A stretch of DNA of 64,000 nucleotides, from positions 4,216,001-4,280,000 of the forward strand of contig NZ_CP140772.1 of the NCBI RefSeq assembly GCF_037893185.1, given 5' to 3'. Made by a program: the position numbers and the translations under genes. Source of the DNA: Chitinophaga sp. 180180018-3. Lineage in GTDB: Bacteria; Bacteroidota; Bacteroidia; Chitinophagales; Chitinophagaceae. Shown in pieces: positions 57,401 through 64,000 of this stretch (positions are counted from its first letter, which is position 1; each line of letters begins with the position of its first letter). The notes below the pieces were generated by a model. That model worked only from the letters and a program-made list of their open reading frames with translations, ran no database searches and had not been told where the DNA came from.

Positions 57401-57615
57401 ATGGGGATCGTTACGAACTTCTCTACTTCTTCCGCACTGCGACCGGGCCATTGGGTGATAATTGTTATCTCCGTATTGGTCACATCCGGGAATGCTTCGA
57501 TGGGCATATTGATGAAAGTAACCACCCCTGTGATGATCAGCAAGAAAGTAATGAACAGAACGAAGTATTTATTCTTGATCGAAAAGCCGATAAGCCTTCT
57601 TAATATCTTAGTCAT
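54421..57615 (-). CDS. Heavy-metal efflux RND pump, CzcA/CusA type
   Basis: This 1064-residue inner-membrane pump begins with IGFSIKNKYFVLFITFLLI and the periplasmic signature MPIEAFPDVTNTEITIITQWPGRSAEEVEKFVTIPIE of the heavy-metal branch of RND transporters. In the fourth helix the motif DFGIILDGTIVMVEG carries D409, D415 and E422, the spacing of the CzcA proton-relay triad. This points to Zn, Co or Cd rather than Cu/Ag export, although specificity cannot be fixed. It is the third gene of an operon with an outer-membrane channel and a membrane-fusion lipoprotein, and a terminator follows. Confidence 0.93.
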   Translation of the reverse strand: MTKILRRLIGFSIKNKYFVLFITFLLIITGVVTFINMPIEAFPDVTNTEITIITQWPGRSAEEVEKFVTIPIEIAMNPVQKKISLRSTTIFGLSFIKLIFDDGVKDMEARQQVMNLLPNATLPGGVQPAVQPPTGPTGEIYRYTLTSTFRDVRELKTMQDWVIDRQLRSVPGIADINSFGGKTKAYEIKVDPGKLANIGLTPLDVFGAVQNTNINVGGDMIFQNNQAFVVRGIGLLNDIEEIKNIVIQNNNGVPLLVKDVATVDISNIPRLGWVGRSDRITDKDGKSHVTDQGDVVEAIVVMRKGENPSEVVKKLKEKIDYLNSSVLPADTKIVPYYDRADLIEYATHTVLHNLIEGIVLVIILISLFLFDWRATFIVAVIIPISLLFAFICLHIMGMSANLLSLGAVDFGIILDGTIVMVEGIFVVLDHKAKEMGMERFNKFSKLGLIRKNAAEIGKRPFYLNVIIITALLPIFAFQKVEGKMFSPLANTLSFALLGSLITTLTLVPVMISMLMRKNVREKHNPIVHHMMGFMLMGFIKAFKRKEIVVISALIVMVVGIYSFKFLGSEFLPELNEGSIWIRIQANYSIDLNKSVQISKQARDILMQYPQVKYCVSQTGRPDDGTDVTGYYNNEFDVLMYPESQWNPKISKEELITQMNKSLSVIPGVNLNFSQPIMDNVEEAVSGVKGSIVLKIYGDSLNYMEGKMTEYFNVLKKVRGIEDLGIMHNIGQPELDINLSQQKMALYGVAAAQANAVISMAMTGLGTGGTPASQLYEGIKIFDIRVRLPEEFRKTPAQIGELLVPTQNGSKVPIKEIATITQKTGPALIFRDGNRRYAALKFSIRGRDMGSTIAEAMEKVKEKVHLDRGYSMAFQGDFENQQRAQKRLALVVPISLALIFLLLISMFGNFKDAILVFTNVPFALVGGILALHITGTNFSISAGIGFIALFGICIQDGIILITRFKENLISMRGDNLLYNSIKLGVNTRIRPVMMTALMAAIGLFPAAISHGIGSESSRPLARVVIGGILCAMLFSLWVFPLIFGWAYRKIDKQPYSGPAGEGGQA

Positions 57616-57703
57616 TTTCTTATATTAAAAGATTCTAAGAGCTATTTGTACCGCAGCAATGCAGTTCTATAGTGCAGTTGCTGGCACTCTCCTCTCTTTA
57701 TTA

Positions 57704-58810
57704 CTAACTGTTCAACGCCTGATAAATGAGGATGACATCGTAAGCAATCACTTTATCGCCTTCTTTTAAACCGGCCGAAATGTAGGTCTGATCACCATTG
57801 GAGCCCAACACCTGTACCGGTGTTATTCTAACATCCTTATTACTGTTATATATCAGTACATAGTATTGGCTATGATCAAACATCAGTGCATGTGAAGAAA
57901 CTGTGAGCGCTTCTTTTCCCAAAGGATTGAGCACATTTACACTGGCAAACATCTGTGGCTTCAGCAGATATTCCGGGTTAGGAAGCACCACACGCACCTT
58001 CATTACTTTGCTCGACGGATCAAGCACATTCAGCATTTTATCGACCTTCCCTTTAAATACTTTATCGGGGTAAGAAAGCGTCGTTACATTTACTTCATCC
58101 CCCACATGTACCCGGCTGATATTGGATTCATACACATTTGCCTGTATCCATACATTCTTAAGATCAGAGATGGTAAACATGTTAGTACCATTATCTGTAC
58201 GAATCATGGTATTGTTGGTAATATTTTTTTGAACGATAAACCCATTGATAGGCGATTTCACCTCGTAAATCCCCTGCCGGTTATTTCCGTTTATCTTCAG
58301 CACACGCTGCGCCATCTGTAACTGCGCCAGTGCCTGATCGTAGGCCGTTTGCGCGTTGACAAGTTCCAGCTGAGAGGATAATCCGCTTTTAAAAAGGTCT
58401 TTTGTGGCTTCCAATTGCTTCTGGGTACTTTTAACAGTGGTTTCTGCAACAATCATATTATTCTCGTAACCCGCCATCTCACTGCTCCTTACAGTGGCTA
58501 ATGCCTGTCCCTGCTTTACCACATCGCCCAGCTGCACGGTCACATTCTGTACCATACCGCTAACCAGCGGGAATATGTTCACCTGGTTATCCTGGTTAAA
58601 ATCCACCATCCCCGTAAGTGTGATGGCATCAGTAATCGGGGTCATTCTAACGGTATCTATCTTCAACCGTTTCATGATAGAGTCAGGTATCACATAACCT
58701 GCCCGTTCATCACTCTTTTTTTCATCGTTGTTGCCACAGGCGACCAGGGTCGCCATCATTATAACCAGCAACAACTGTAACAGATTGCGTATTTTTAATA
58801 CTGCTTGCAT
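57704..58810 (-). CDS. RND efflux periplasmic adaptor lipoprotein, CzcB/CusB type
   Basis: This 368-residue lipoprotein has the lipobox ATLVAC. The barrel-sandwich halves are QNVTVQLGDVVKQGQALATVRS and VKSPINGFIVQKNITNNTMI, separated by a coiled-coil hairpin (~residues 100-165) and followed by a beta-barrel (VGDEVNVTTLSYPDKVFKGKVDKML). It links the pump to the outer-membrane channel. The gene starts 19 bases after the TolC-type gene stop, and the pump gene follows after 88 bases. Confidence 0.92.
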   Translation of the reverse strand: MQAVLKIRNLLQLLLVIMMATLVACGNNDEKKSDERAGYVIPDSIMKRLKIDTVRMTPITDAITLTGMVDFNQDNQVNIFPLVSGMVQNVTVQLGDVVKQGQALATVRSSEMAGYENNMIVAETTVKSTQKQLEATKDLFKSGLSSQLELVNAQTAYDQALAQLQMAQRVLKINGNNRQGIYEVKSPINGFIVQKNITNNTMIRTDNGTNMFTISDLKNVWIQANVYESNISRVHVGDEVNVTTLSYPDKVFKGKVDKMLNVLDPSSKVMKVRVVLPNPEYLLKPQMFASVNVLNPLGKEALTVSSHALMFDHSQYYVLIYNSNKDVRITPVQVLGSNGDQTYISAGLKEGDKVIAYDVILIYQALNS

Positions 58811-58829
58811 GGGAGTAGCCTGTCTTTAT

Positions 58830-60155
58830 TTAATTAAAAAAACTGAAGCCGGTATAGAAGTTGATACTTTCCAAAGCGTTCAATTTATTAAGTTGTATTC
58901 CGTTTACCTGGAGTGTATTTTGTTTATAAGAATCATAGAAATCCAGAAAGTCCAATAGTCCGATCGTTCGTTTCTTGTAAGCTTCCAGTGCGGCATGAAT
59001 CAAACGGCTATAGTCGCTTTTGAAACTGGGGTCTATTTTCTGATATAATTTATCTGCGTCTATTGATTGTTGCAGCGCACGGTAAACATTTTCATCAACA
59101 GTTTTCTGTACGCTTTGTTCTGCTGCTTCATTCATCTTAATAGCAAACTTCGCCGACTTAATATTCCCCTGATTCCGGTTGAAGAAGGGCAAATTGATAG
59201 CAATACCGCCCATGAACAGATCATGTATATAACTACCCTGCTTATCGTAGTTCACGCTAAGTGAAGGGTCAGGAACGGCCAATGCTTTCTGATAGCCATA
59301 ATTCAACTTACTGATATCTGTATTGGTTTGTGCAATCCTGAGATCTGTACGCCGGTTGTAAGCAGTATCGATGAGTACCCCCAATGGATATTTTAAGGGA
59401 TTGGAAGATGCCACCAGGTTAGTATCTACCTCAGGCACAAGATAGGTCAGGTTTCTCGCCTGCAGCACCAATTTCAACTCGCTCTGCGTATCGTTGATCT
59501 GGTCTATCAGATCCTGATATTCACTCTGGAGGCTGTATAACAGCGCCTTAACCCTTAGAATTTCCTTCTCTGAAACCCAGGCCTTCCCTTCCTTCACCAG
59601 ATTGTTATATCCGTCTACCACCACCTGTAGTCCGTCTATCTCATCTTTATAAACTTTGGCACTTTGCTGCAGATAGTAAATTGTAAAAAAGTCCGTTCTC
59701 AGTGTATACTTCAGTGTTCGAATGAGATCGTACAGCTGATATTCTGCCAGCCTTGTATTAGATTTTGCGAGTTTAATGGATTTATTCCTCTTACCTGCAA
59801 TAAGTATTTCCTGGCTGATACTGGTAGATGCCTCACCGGAAGTAGAAAAGGGAGAGGGAAACCATTTGTTTTTTTGCACCGGGTCTGCATTCGGATCATG
59901 ACCAGCTATTGCAGTGGCAAAAGAAAAACTGGGATTGGGATAAAGCCGGGCCTGAATGATTAACGCCTTTTGAACATCAACGTTATATCGTTGTGCCAGT
60001 AATAAGAGATTATTTCTCAGAAAAAGATTTTCGGCACTATCCAGTGTTAGATGTAGCGTATCAACTGCCGGCAAGGGATTATTCTGTTGAGCATTCACTC
60101 CGATGACACTTAGGCAAAAGCCGAGGCTCAAACGCAACATTTTTTTAAATTGCAT
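58830..60155 (-). CDS. TolC-family outer membrane channel of the metal-efflux system
   Basis: This 441-residue protein has a signal peptide ending in VNAQ. The two homologous helical repeats of the TolC/CzcC family show LTLDSAENLFLRNNLLLLAQRYNVDVQKALIIQARLYPNPSFSFA in the first half and YNRRTDLRIAQTNTDISKLNYGYQKALAVPDPSLSVNYD in the second. It forms the exit duct for the pump. It is the first gene of the operon; a 7-2-7 palindrome lies ~60 bases upstream and may be the control site. Confidence 0.92.
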   Translation of the reverse strand: MQFKKMLRLSLGFCLSVIGVNAQQNNPLPAVDTLHLTLDSAENLFLRNNLLLLAQRYNVDVQKALIIQARLYPNPSFSFATAIAGHDPNADPVQKNKWFPSPFSTSGEASTSISQEILIAGKRNKSIKLAKSNTRLAEYQLYDLIRTLKYTLRTDFFTIYYLQQSAKVYKDEIDGLQVVVDGYNNLVKEGKAWVSEKEILRVKALLYSLQSEYQDLIDQINDTQSELKLVLQARNLTYLVPEVDTNLVASSNPLKYPLGVLIDTAYNRRTDLRIAQTNTDISKLNYGYQKALAVPDPSLSVNYDKQGSYIHDLFMGGIAINLPFFNRNQGNIKSAKFAIKMNEAAEQSVQKTVDENVYRALQQSIDADKLYQKIDPSFKSDYSRLIHAALEAYKKRTIGLLDFLDFYDSYKQNTLQVNGIQLNKLNALESINFYTGFSFFN

Positions 60156-60215
60156 AGAAGATATGTTAGCGTAACATTTACGGCGTTAAATTACAGAAAT
60201 GAATATACAGGGCAA

Positions 60216-60231
60216 ATTAGAATGTTCTAAT
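60216..60231. promoter_or_regulatory. Palindromic operator candidate of the efflux operon
   Basis: ATTAGAA, two bases, TTCTAAT is a perfect 7-2-7 inverted repeat about 60 bases before the ATG of the first efflux gene. No metal-responsive regulator gene is adjacent, so the binding protein would be encoded elsewhere. Confidence 0.5.
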
Positions 60232-60588
60232 CCGCCCGTAACAAACACTGTTCTCATTGTATCTATAACGCATACACTCAATACAATAGCGGGTTTATAT
60301 CCTTTCTAAAAAAATTTCGCTGAGATTAAAGCCGCATTAAAAAAGTGCCTTTGCAATAAGGTCTGCTATGATATTTTGCTAGCCAGCCATTGTATTAATA
60401 GGTTACCTACAGCACATGGTCTTATAATAAATATACGGTAATAATGGTAAAGTAAGATGTTTTACTGATATTAATTTTTGATGGAGAATAGCATTATGCA
60501 GATAAAGAATCCTAACGTTATTCGCTGTATGATCAATCGTCTTTCCATTGAAATAGCCCAACCTCTTCCATTTATAACTTCCGTCTGT

Positions 60589-60596
60589 TATATTTG
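60589..60596 (+). promoter_or_regulatory. -7 element of the GH43 gene
   Basis: TATATTTG matches TAnnTTTG exactly, 20 bases before the ATG. No clear -33 partner is seen. Confidence 0.4.
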
Positions 60597-60616
60597 TCTT
60601 CATATAACATCAAACC

Positions 60617-61750
60617 ATGAACCCGGCAATAAAAATTTCCGTAGCATCCTCTCTATTAACGCTCACGCTCAACCTTTTTGCACAGTCCGCAAAAACCTTC
60701 CACAATCCCTTGCCGGTAGCCTTTGGCGATCCATATGTATTGCATGTAAAAGGCCATCAATATTACATGTACGGAACCGGCGCCGGCGCCAAAAACGGGT
60801 TCTCCGCTTATTCCTCCGCCGACCTGATGAACTGGGAAAAAGAAGGCCAGGTATTTTATGCGGGCAACCGGAACGGCTGGAGCGATTCCACTGCCGCCTG
60901 GAACGGAGCCTACTGGGCACCGGAAGTATACGAACACCACGGAAAGTTCTACATGTTCTACAGCGCACAATGGAAAGAGAATCCTAATAAAGAAACAGAG
61001 AATTTTCGTATAGGCGTGGCAGTTGCAGACAGCCCCACCGGACCATTCATCGACCTGGCCAACAAGCCCATCTTTGATCCCGGCTATCCTGTCATCGATG
61101 CCAATGTACTCTTCGATAAAAGCGGCCGCATTTACCTCTATTACTCCCGGTGCTGCTATAAGCACCCGGTAGAAAGTGAAATAGCCGCCTGGGCCAGACA
61201 AAAAAACTGGTTTGATACCATAGAAGAAAGTTGGGTGTACGGCATTGAGCTGAAACCTGATTTCAGTGGTGTAATAGGAGAACCCGTGCTGCTCTTACGC
61301 CCTCCGGTAAAAATGAGCGATAAACAGGCGGAATGGGAAAGCCGCTCGGTTACGTCAAAAGAAGTCAACCGCCGGTGGACGGAAGGTTCCGTCATCTTTA
61401 AAAAAGGCGACACCTATTATATGATGTATTCCGCTAATTATTTCGGTGGCAGAAACTACGCGGTAGGATATGCCACTTCCAAAAGCCCACTGGGCCCTTT
61501 TACCAAGGCGGCCAATAATCCCGTGTTGCAGCAAAACACCGGCAAAGGCGGTGTGGTAACCGGAACCGGGCATAACAGTGTTACTTATTCTCCGGACGGG
61601 AAAGAAATGTTTTGTGTATACCATGCCCGTACGTTGGCTACAGGAGAAGACCGCGTTGTTTTTATTGACCGGATGAAGATACTCAAAGATGGTACGCTCA
61701 CGGTAGCCGGCCCCACTACAGCACCACAGGCAGCTCCCGGAAGTAAATAG
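60617..61750 (+). CDS. Glycoside hydrolase family 43 protein
   Basis: This 377-residue secreted enzyme has a signal peptide ending in LFAQ and a five-bladed propeller typical of GH43. The expected catalytic residues are the general base Asp38 in AFGDPYVLH, the pKa-modulating Asp161 in PVIDANVLFD and the general acid Glu256 in RRWTEGSVIF. Such enzymes release arabinose or xylose from plant polysaccharides such as arabinan or arabinoxylan. It has no SusCD partner next to it and appears monocistronic. Subfamily specificity is not resolved. Confidence 0.9.
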   Translation: MNPAIKISVASSLLTLTLNLFAQSAKTFHNPLPVAFGDPYVLHVKGHQYYMYGTGAGAKNGFSAYSSADLMNWEKEGQVFYAGNRNGWSDSTAAWNGAYWAPEVYEHHGKFYMFYSAQWKENPNKETENFRIGVAVADSPTGPFIDLANKPIFDPGYPVIDANVLFDKSGRIYLYYSRCCYKHPVESEIAAWARQKNWFDTIEESWVYGIELKPDFSGVIGEPVLLLRPPVKMSDKQAEWESRSVTSKEVNRRWTEGSVIFKKGDTYYMMYSANYFGGRNYAVGYATSKSPLGPFTKAANNPVLQQNTGKGGVVTGTGHNSVTYSPDGKEMFCVYHARTLATGEDRVVFIDRMKILKDGTLTVAGPTTAPQAAPGSK

Positions 61751-61819
61751 CAGCCCGCGCTGTAAAGAATGTAATTTTTTTACACCAGCGTACATCGGGA
61801 GATGCCGTATTTTTACGGC

Positions 61820-62350
61820 ATGAAATCTATTATCACACTTACGGGAAAACATGGCGTTACGCTGAAAGCCATTGAACACCGCGATCTTAAAGATATGGCC
61901 GCATTAGCCAACCACCCTGCTATTGCAGCCAATCTCCGCGATAGCTTTCCTTCGCCTTACTCACTGAAGGATGCGGAAAACTTTCTTGCCCTCATTCAAC
62001 AGGGGAAACTGAATTATGTGTGGGGTATTTATGTAGAAGATGAAATTGCCGGTGTCATCACACTCACACCTCAGGACGACATTTACCGCCATTCCGCTGA
62101 AATCGGTTACTGGCTGGGCATTCCGTATCATGGCAAAGGCGTTATGACGGAAGCTGTATCATTGCTCACGGAATACGCCTTCAGGGAGCTAAACATTCAT
62201 CGTATCTATGCAGGAGTGTTTGCTTATAATGAAGCCTCCAAAAAAGTGTTGCAGAAAAGCGGGTTCCACCTGGAGGCCATCAAAATAAAAGCTATCATCA
62301 AAAACGGTACCCTGCTTGATGAACATCTCATGGTTAAAATGAATATCTGA
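61820..62350 (+). CDS. GNAT-family N-acetyltransferase (RimJ/RimL-like)
   Basis: From the ATG at 61820 the protein has 176 residues with the RimJ-type order of motifs: GVTLKAIEHRDLKDMAALANHP at the start, SAEIGYWLGIPYHGKGVMTEAVSLLTEYAF (acetyl-CoA loop YHGKGVMTEA) in the middle and IYAGVFAYNEASKKVLQKSGFHLEA near the end. It probably acetylates a small amine or a protein N-terminus. A start six codons upstream lies within a short palindrome and is less likely. Confidence 0.85.
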   Translation: MKSIITLTGKHGVTLKAIEHRDLKDMAALANHPAIAANLRDSFPSPYSLKDAENFLALIQQGKLNYVWGIYVEDEIAGVITLTPQDDIYRHSAEIGYWLGIPYHGKGVMTEAVSLLTEYAFRELNIHRIYAGVFAYNEASKKVLQKSGFHLEAIKIKAIIKNGTLLDEHLMVKMNI

Positions 62351-62589
62351 TGACGGATCAAACTTTGATAGTGTCTGAACGGATAATAAATACTTATCAG
62401 GATAAAATACTACTCACCAATGTTACACAGAATCATTTATGTTTGCAACCTGCTGAATGCTGTGTAAAACCCGGTTTGTCTAATCCGTTCTGAATCAGCG
62501 ATGACTGAACAGATGATAAGTATGTAGCAGGTAAAGTGTTCTCACAAATGAATAAATCCACCCCTGGTTTATCCTTAAAAATTATCAAT

Positions 62590-63768
62590 ATGCGATATGC
62601 ATGGCTTTTCCCGGTGTTTTTCTTCCTATCTCTGCCATTTGCTCAATGTCAACAAACCAGTATGCTGGTACTGCCGGGTATCAGGGTGCCTGTTTTGGAT
62701 ACTGCTGCGAACGCACAACTTTTGAGAGACCTCAATGAGTTTCTGTCAAACAAAAACAAACCAGTTGATAGTAACACCCTGGTAGCGCCGGCACATGCAC
62801 TGGAAACTGCTGCTTTACTTGATGAAATGAAAGACATCGAAAAAAGTACTAATTATAAGAACGATAATTTTTACCGCTGCTATTTGAACAATTTAATTGC
62901 TCAACAAGACGGCCTTTTCTCTATTCAACTTTCCTATATAGGCGTACATGACAGCACTTCTCTATTGAGAGGGAGCTTCCACCTTCTCGCTCAAAAGTCT
63001 GGTGGCCGTTATTACTTTTACTCGCCGTTGGAACAAATCACAAAGTCATGGAAAGTTAAAAAGAGCGGTAATATTGTCTTTCATTACAAAGATCGGATAA
63101 ACGAAGCGCAGGCAAACTCCTATGTACAAGTAGTAAAAAAATTCGATGAGAAACTGGGAATTTCCGGTCGTACCATGGAGTTTTATTGCTGCGATAATTT
63201 CGGAGAGGCGCAGGAGCTTGTTGGTGTACAGTATAAGAAAGATTATAATGGCATTGCTTACAACTCTTTGTCTGCTTTTCATAAAGATAAGAGCATATGT
63301 GTTGCGGGATCCCGTAATAATAACGGGTTTAATGAAGTGGATATTCATGACCTGTGGCACGACAGATTGCATAGCACAGTTGCGGTTGATCAGATCAACC
63401 GTCCTGTGGATGAAGGATGTGCCTACTTATATGGCGGCAGCTGGGGTATTTCATGGCCCGCTATCCTGGATACCATCAGGCATTACGCGTCCATTCATCC
63501 GGATGCCAATTGGCTGAACCTGTATAATGAGTCTTTTAATTTTTCAGCGGCCAATCAGCCTCCTTTGAATGCCGATTTCATGATAAATGCGTTAATCGTA
63601 AAAATGATCGAAAAGGAAAAAGGGTTTCCGAAAGTCATGGAATTATTATGCTGCGGGAAGGCCGAAAGCGGGAATGAAAACTATTTTCGGGCTTTAACCA
63701 GGATAACCGGTATTACAAAGGAGAATTTTAATGCTACCGTGCAGTCATTGATAGCTAAAGCTGAATAA
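62590..63768 (+). CDS. Secreted protein with metallopeptidase-like HDxxH motif
   Basis: From the ATG at 62590 the protein has 392 residues with a signal peptide (MRYAWLFPVFFFLSLPFAQC, possibly a lipobox). The middle part IVFHYKDRINEAQANSYVQVVKKFDEKLGI recalls peptidase-MA-like proteins. The expected HExxH zinc motif is present as IHDLWHDRLHS, with Asp in place of the catalytic Glu, and a downstream acidic group in RPVDEGCAYLYGGS. It could be a weak or inactive metallopeptidase. The family is not certain. Confidence 0.6.
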   Translation: MRYAWLFPVFFFLSLPFAQCQQTSMLVLPGIRVPVLDTAANAQLLRDLNEFLSNKNKPVDSNTLVAPAHALETAALLDEMKDIEKSTNYKNDNFYRCYLNNLIAQQDGLFSIQLSYIGVHDSTSLLRGSFHLLAQKSGGRYYFYSPLEQITKSWKVKKSGNIVFHYKDRINEAQANSYVQVVKKFDEKLGISGRTMEFYCCDNFGEAQELVGVQYKKDYNGIAYNSLSAFHKDKSICVAGSRNNNGFNEVDIHDLWHDRLHSTVAVDQINRPVDEGCAYLYGGSWGISWPAILDTIRHYASIHPDANWLNLYNESFNFSAANQPPLNADFMINALIVKMIEKEKGFPKVMELLCCGKAESGNENYFRALTRITGITKENFNATVQSLIAKAE

Positions 63769-64000
63769 ACGCAATAACAGGAGCCGGCTACCCATAACCA
63801 CAATACTGGCAGACCCCGCCAATACTTTTTTCTTTCTGACCTTATGTTCCCGGCTCTTCCCTGCTATCTTTTGAACAGAAAGATGACAAACAACTGAATA
63901 ATCCCCCATTTATTACCTCCAGTTGCTAAATAACAACTACAAGTAGCGTAATTACAACTAATAGGAGCCTCGTTTTTGCTGATTCCAGCAAGGAAACAGA

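Larger units (their letters stand above)
60156..60616. other. Divergent intergenic region between the efflux operon and the GH43 gene
   Basis: 461 AT-rich bases hold the palindrome at 60216-60231 and the GH43 -7 box at 60589-60596. I see no further gene or repeat. Confidence 0.45.

Noticed and set aside
60478..60987. 169-codon plus-strand frame overlapping the GH43 start
   Set aside because: It runs out of frame through the GH43 signal peptide and catalytic blade; the GH43 frame carries all catalytic motifs.

Overview
The window looks like a chromosomal segment of a Bacteroidota bacterium, most likely Chitinophagaceae and Chitinophaga-like. The evidence is a SusC/SusD pair, a GLPGLI protein beside an outer-membrane beta-barrel receptor, an NVEALA-type peptide gene, large RHS proteins of the kind common in Chitinophaga, a type IX secretion (T9SS) sorting-tail remnant, and promoters of the Bacteroidota TAnnTTTG type. 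No rRNA, tRNA, CRISPR array or complete insertion sequence was seen.

Layout. 1-4833: SOS-type mutagenesis cassette imuA-imuB-dnaE2 (dnaE2 runs off the left edge), with a promoter framed by two 13-bp inverted repeats. 4848-9000: a TPR/LuxR-type regulator, a small membrane protein, a secreted protein and a transglutaminase-like protein. 9047-15370: a membrane AraC-type regulator and a SusC/SusD nutrient-uptake pair closed by a very long hairpin. 15401-17445: a DUF6886-like protein, a GNAT acetyltransferase, a 28-bp perfect palindrome and a secreted protein. 17565-24136: a sugar or sugar-acid catabolic regulon (two short-chain dehydrogenases, AraC regulator, IlvD/Edd-type dehydratase, sodium:solute symporter) in which all three promoter regions carry the same motif; a decayed T9SS cargo gene lies inside it.

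24195-38612: a DUF-type protein, then nine co-oriented genes (signal peptidase I, O-antigen-ligase-like/TPR membrane protein, a 77-residue Cys-containing NVEALA-like peptide, a propeller-type lipoprotein, a thioredoxin-like lipoprotein with CNGC, an MG2-like protein, a transglutaminase-like lipoprotein, a TonB-type receptor and a GLPGLI protein). This is the best candidate for an undescribed system: export, maturation and handling of a small secreted peptide. A P-loop kinase-like gene lies upstream of it. 38960-41290: katG.

41408-52433: a polymorphic-toxin locus. A 1488-residue RHS protein ends in a PD-(D/E)xK nuclease-like domain. It is followed by a decaying tandem array of one immunity-protein family (three intact copies, one pseudogene, two terminal scraps), an unrelated second candidate immunity gene and a second RHS-like protein. 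52910-54385: a DinB-family protein and a secreted DUF2846-like protein. 54421-60155: a CzcCBA-type heavy-metal efflux operon with a palindrome upstream. 60617-63768: GH43 glycosidase, GNAT acetyltransferase and a secreted protein with a metallopeptidase-like HDxxH motif.
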